From assembly GCF_020736365.1 (NCBI RefSeq), contig NZ_CP085988.1, positions 998,001 to 1,062,000 on the forward strand: a DNA stretch of 64,000 nt, read 5' to 3'. The position numbers were made by a program, and so were the translations under genes. Position 1 is the first letter of the stretch. Every line of letters begins with the position of its first letter. A model generated the notes under the pieces. It did not search any database. It saw only the letters and a program-made list of their open reading frames with translations, and had not been told where the DNA came from. Origin of the DNA: Clostridium sp. M62/1. GTDB lineage: Bacteria > Bacillota > Clostridia > Lachnospirales > Lachnospiraceae. Below, piece by piece: positions 61,290-64,000 of this stretch.

Positions 61290-61964
61290 ATGATAAAGCG
61301 GCAGGAGGAAAGTGCAAAAAAAGAAAGACAGCCCAGCGCTCAGAGGGAGATGCCAGGAATCTGTCAGACTGACAAAAAGGCGGGAAAAACAGCTTCGGCT
61401 GCAGCCGGCCTTGGGGTGAGAGAGCTGGCGGCCGGCGGCTTTTTCACTGCGCTGATTGCAGTGGGAGCATTTATAAAAATCAGCATCCCCGTCCAGCCCT
61501 TTCCTATGAACTTTACCCTTCAGTTTTTCTTTGTTCTGCTGGCAGCGCTGCTTCTCGGGGCAAGGCAGGCATTTCTCTGTGTCCTCACTTACCTGGCCGT
61601 GGGCCTGGTAGGAGTCCCTATTTTTGCAGCAGGGGGAGGGCCGGCCTATCTGCTCAGGCCTACCTTCGGATTTCTGCTGGGTTTTGCTGCCGCCGCATGG
61701 GTGACGGGAACCGTTTCCGAAAAGCTCAGGAGCTCTTCCCTGAAGAGCCTTATGGCAGCCTGCCTCTGCGGCTTCACTGTCATGTATCTGTCAGGCATGT
61801 TCTATTTCTATTTTCTGAGCAATTACGTGATCCATATGCCTGTAACAGCCGGAGTAGTTTTTGTGAACTGTTTCCTGCTGACAGCCGGCGGAGATCTGCT
61901 TTTGTGCTTTCTGGCCAGTCTCACTGCCAGGAGGCTGAAGCCCATGATGGCATTTCTGAGGTAA
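61290..61964 (+). CDS. bioY: BioY family biotin transporter, substrate-binding subunit
   Basis: A 224-residue S-component of the energy-coupling-factor biotin importer. Five to six membrane segments carry FTALIAVGAFIKISIPVQPFPMNFTLQFFF, the GARQAFLCVLTYLAVGLVGVPIFAAGGGPAYLLRPTFGFLLGF segment and a late NCFLLTAGGDLLL-type helix. The N-terminus has an unusual hydrophilic extension of about 45 residues rich in Lys, Arg, Gln and Glu. It follows the wall genes by 102 bases. No BirA operator could be identified. Confidence 0.9.
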   Translation: MIKRQEESAKKERQPSAQREMPGICQTDKKAGKTASAAAGLGVRELAAGGFFTALIAVGAFIKISIPVQPFPMNFTLQFFFVLLAALLLGARQAFLCVLTYLAVGLVGVPIFAAGGGPAYLLRPTFGFLLGFAAAAWVTGTVSEKLRSSSLKSLMAACLCGFTVMYLSGMFYFYFLSNYVIHMPVTAGVVFVNCFLLTAGGDLLLCFLASLTARRLKPMMAFLR

Positions 61965-61983
61965 GGGAGCTTACCGGTTTTTG

Positions 61984-62010
61984 GAGTCTGCTTTGGCAGA
62001 CTCTTTTTTT
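61984..62010 (+). terminator. Terminator of bioY
   Basis: GAGTCTGC and GCAGACTC arms, a four-base loop and TTTTTTT. Its T-run doubles as the left end of the next palindrome. Confidence 0.9.
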
Positions 62011-62046
62011 GTATAACAGGGAACGAGGTTTCCTGTTATACAAAAA
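62006..62046. repeat. 15-bp inverted repeat, TATAACAGG-type hairpin
   Basis: Perfect arms TTTTTGTATAACAGG and CCTGTTATACAAAAA around an 11-base loop. It resembles the ATATAACGGG hairpin at 39181-39217 in size, AT flanks and sequence. The two may belong to one dispersed family. Confidence 0.8.
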
Positions 62047-62408
62047 GCCCTGCCCGCTTTTTTACTGCGGGAGGTTAAGCGCTGTCAAAACACAGCATAA
62101 TTTGACAAAAAAATCTGGAATGACATTAAAAAAATACGAAAAAATAAATAAGAACAGAAAAATTGTCATATTAATCTCTGCGAATTCGTGTAAATAATAA
62201 AGAGGGCAAATAGAACGATACAACAGTCAAATCAGTACAGTCAAACAACAGCAGAAAACATAATAGAATCTACTCTCTTTTCACATCATTGATTAGCTTT
62301 CTCACAGATTTCAGCAAATACTCCATTTGATCCGGCAGCAGAAAATCACGAAGCCTGTATCGGATACAGGCTTTGAAGATAAATCAAAACATGCAAAGGA
62401 GGAGTTGT
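62047..62408 (+). other. Gene-free leader of the secreted protein
   Basis: This AT-rich stretch carries a GCTGT/ACAGC hairpin near 62,081 and several TTGACA/TAAT-like boxes, then a perfect hairpin AAGCCTGTA/TACAGGCTT (62351-62373) about 25 bases before the AAAGGAGGAG site. The latter could affect translation of the next gene. No known riboswitch was recognised. Confidence 0.45.
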
Positions 62409-64000
62409 ATGAAAAAGAAACGAAGACGGCAGATTGGCAGGCAGATTATAAGCTGGGTTCTGACGGCATCCATGGTGCTGCCGAACACGGCAGTCCTGGT
62501 GGCCGATGCGGCAGAGCAGGTTAAAAACATGCCCCGCTATGTGGACTTTTCACGCCCTTCAGCCCTGACGCTGAATGAACTGGGATTTTCCGGGTCAGTG
62601 GGAGGAAACAGCTCAGGAAGAAACAGCGCCGCTCAGGGAGACGACAAAGACCAGTCCAAGGGCAGCGGGACAGAAGGCAGCCAGCCGAAGAGCAGCAGTC
62701 AGGAGGAGAGCGGCTCAGATGGAAAACGCACAGAAGACAGCAAAACCGGAAGCAGCAGCTCCAAAAAAGAGGAAGAGAGCGGAAGCTCCGGCTCTGAGGG
62801 GAGTGAGACAGGCTCCGAAGGAGGCAGTTCTGAAAGTGAGGGAAGCAGTTCCGGCTCTGAGAAAGGAGAAGATAAAACAGACGGGAGCGGAACCAGCGAA
62901 AAAGGCGAGAGTGAAAGCGAAACCGGCGAAAAAGGCGAGAGTGAAAGCGGATCCGGCGAAAGCGAAACAGGTGAAGACGAAACAAGTGGGAGCGGCACAA
63001 GTGAAAGTGAAGCCGGTGGAGAGAGCGGAAGTGAAGAGGAAGACAGCTCTCAGGCTGGTTCCGGGACAGATGATAGCGGAGCAGACGGGGAATCCGGGGA
63101 CGGTTCTGACTTAGACAGCGCGAAAAGCCTGACAGTTCCAAGGACTCCGGCACCATAGATGATCCGACAGAGGAAGAGAAACAGCCTCCAAAGAAAGAAC
63201 CGTCCTCAGAGGAGCAGCAGGAGGAGCCCCCCCTGGAAGAGCTTCCTCCTGAGGAAACGCTTCCAGAAGAAGAGCAGCTTCTGGAAGAAGAGGAGCTTCG
63301 CGCTCCCGAGGATTTTTACGAGGAGCCTGAGGCTGACGAGCCAGACGGAGAATTGGTGCGCTTTGACGGCTCCGTCCGTACCTACCGTACCGGGGACGGA
63401 GAGTATACAACCGTGATCGGCGGGTATTCCGGACTCTATGAGCGGGAAGACGGCACAGTGGAAGAGGTGGATGACACTCTGATTCCTCTGAAGGAAAAGA
63501 GAGAGAAGGAGGAACCCGGTGAAGATGAGCCGCAGAAGGCCAGCAGCTCTAACGCCATGCCTTTAAGGAGCATTTCTGCCTCCTCCTACCTGGCTAATGC
63601 AGGCGGTGAAACAGATATTCAGATCCCGGAGCGGATTACGTCTGCGCGGGGCATCCGCATCGAGTCCGGGGAAGACAGCATGGAGCTGATCCCCTCCGGC
63701 GGCAGCTTCAAACGGAGCCTCTGTGAGGGAAATGCTATCCGTTTTACGGATGTATATGAAAACATTGACTACCAGTATACGGTAGTTGGGAATACGGTGA
63801 AGGAGGACATTATCCTTCTGGAACCGTCAGAGAAGTATGAGTTTACCTACCAGTTAAAGATTCCGGGCCTCCAGGCGGCCAAAGAGGACGGCCGCATTGT
63901 GATTTACCGGGACAGAAAAGAGGAGCCGGTATTTCTTCTGGATGCGCCTCTGATGATTGATGACGACGGAGAAACAAGCAGCGATCTGACTATGAAGCTG
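62409..64000 (+). pseudogene. Large secreted Ser/Glu-rich protein, frameshifted and cut by the window end
   Basis: ATG 62409 follows AAAGGAGGAG and begins a basic signal peptide (KKKRRRQIGRQ, then ISWVLTASMVLPNTAVLVADAA). A low-complexity linker of Ser, Gly, Glu and Asp (about residues 55-245) contains repeated GEKGESES units. The frame stops at 63158, but another frame (from about 63110) continues to the end of the window with DDPTEEEKQPPKKEP. It then runs through a structured region with strands such as IRFTDVYENIDYQYTV and GNTVKEDIILLEP. That region resembles the N-terminal part of wall-associated RHS/YD-repeat proteins. The join lies between about 63110 and 63127, near the run of four A (63123-63126). 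Confidence 0.7.

Noticed and set aside
62885..63010. CRISPR-like or tandem-repeat array
   Set aside because: The repeats are short degenerate coding repeats (GEKGESES-type), without regular spacers or cas genes.
62575..63114. Alternative Ala/Lys/Arg-rich frame in the low-complexity region
   Set aside because: It is a frame-shifted reading of the Ser/Glu-rich repeats without a start site or signal peptide.

Overview
The window looks like the chromosome of a spore-forming, gut-type member of the Lachnospiraceae (Clostridium cluster XIVa). Evidence for this is a spoIIR sporulation gene, Gram-positive style lipoprotein ABC transporters, a GGAGG-rich ribosome-binding pattern, heavy use of AGA/AGG arginine codons, and a bile salt hydrolase. 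No rRNA, tRNA or CRISPR array was recognised. The species cannot be named from the sequence.

Bases 1 to about 16,090 look like acquired DNA. The first 5.3 kb is visibly AT-richer than everything right of 16.1 kb. It carries a FUSC-type membrane protein, a frameshifted CDP-alcohol phosphatidyltransferase, the C-terminal remnants of a P-type ATPase and of a cardiolipin synthase, an AI-2E family transporter, a DegV protein and a bile salt hydrolase. Then comes a compact damage-response-like module (5.4-9.7 kb): an XRE repressor and ImmA/IrrE protease diverge from a Y-family DNA polymerase operon across overlapping promoters and repeated TTCGTG/CACGAA operators. The polymerase operon also encodes a second ImmA/IrrE protease and a zinc ribbon. 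Next are a two-gene AAA ATPase plus TOPRIM-like pair that resembles phage-defence systems, a long structured intergenic region, a PemK/MazF toxin, an excisionase-type protein and two tandem tyrosine integrases (12.6-15.9 kb). These integrases probably define one edge of the island.

From 16.3 kb the sequence is GC-richer and reads as host backbone. It holds an amino-acid ABC operon with an ABC ATPase-GNAT fusion and a MalY/PatB C-S lyase (probably sulfur amino acids), then a MATE exporter, an RpiR regulator and an M42 peptidase. A large surface-glycan locus follows (24.1-38.2 kb). It has all four enzymes for GDP-D-glycero-alpha-D-manno-heptose (gmhA, hddA, gmhB, hddC), three large polytopic membrane proteins, the CDP-sugar genes rfbF, rfbG and rfbH, a LicD transferase and a family 2 glycosyltransferase.

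The remainder includes an orphan lipoprotein followed by a 94-bp perfect direct repeat, a second polar amino-acid ABC operon, a zinc-dependent phospholipase C-like protein, an AGCS symporter, cyclophilin, a GNAT, and an ispE-GntR-aldo/keto reductase operon. A TetR-controlled RND efflux operon with two TolC-like proteins (49.6-57.4 kb) is unusual for a presumed monoderm. Then come spoIIR, ddl, murI, a DUF1934 gene and bioY. The window ends inside a large secreted Ser/Glu-rich protein whose reading frame is broken.
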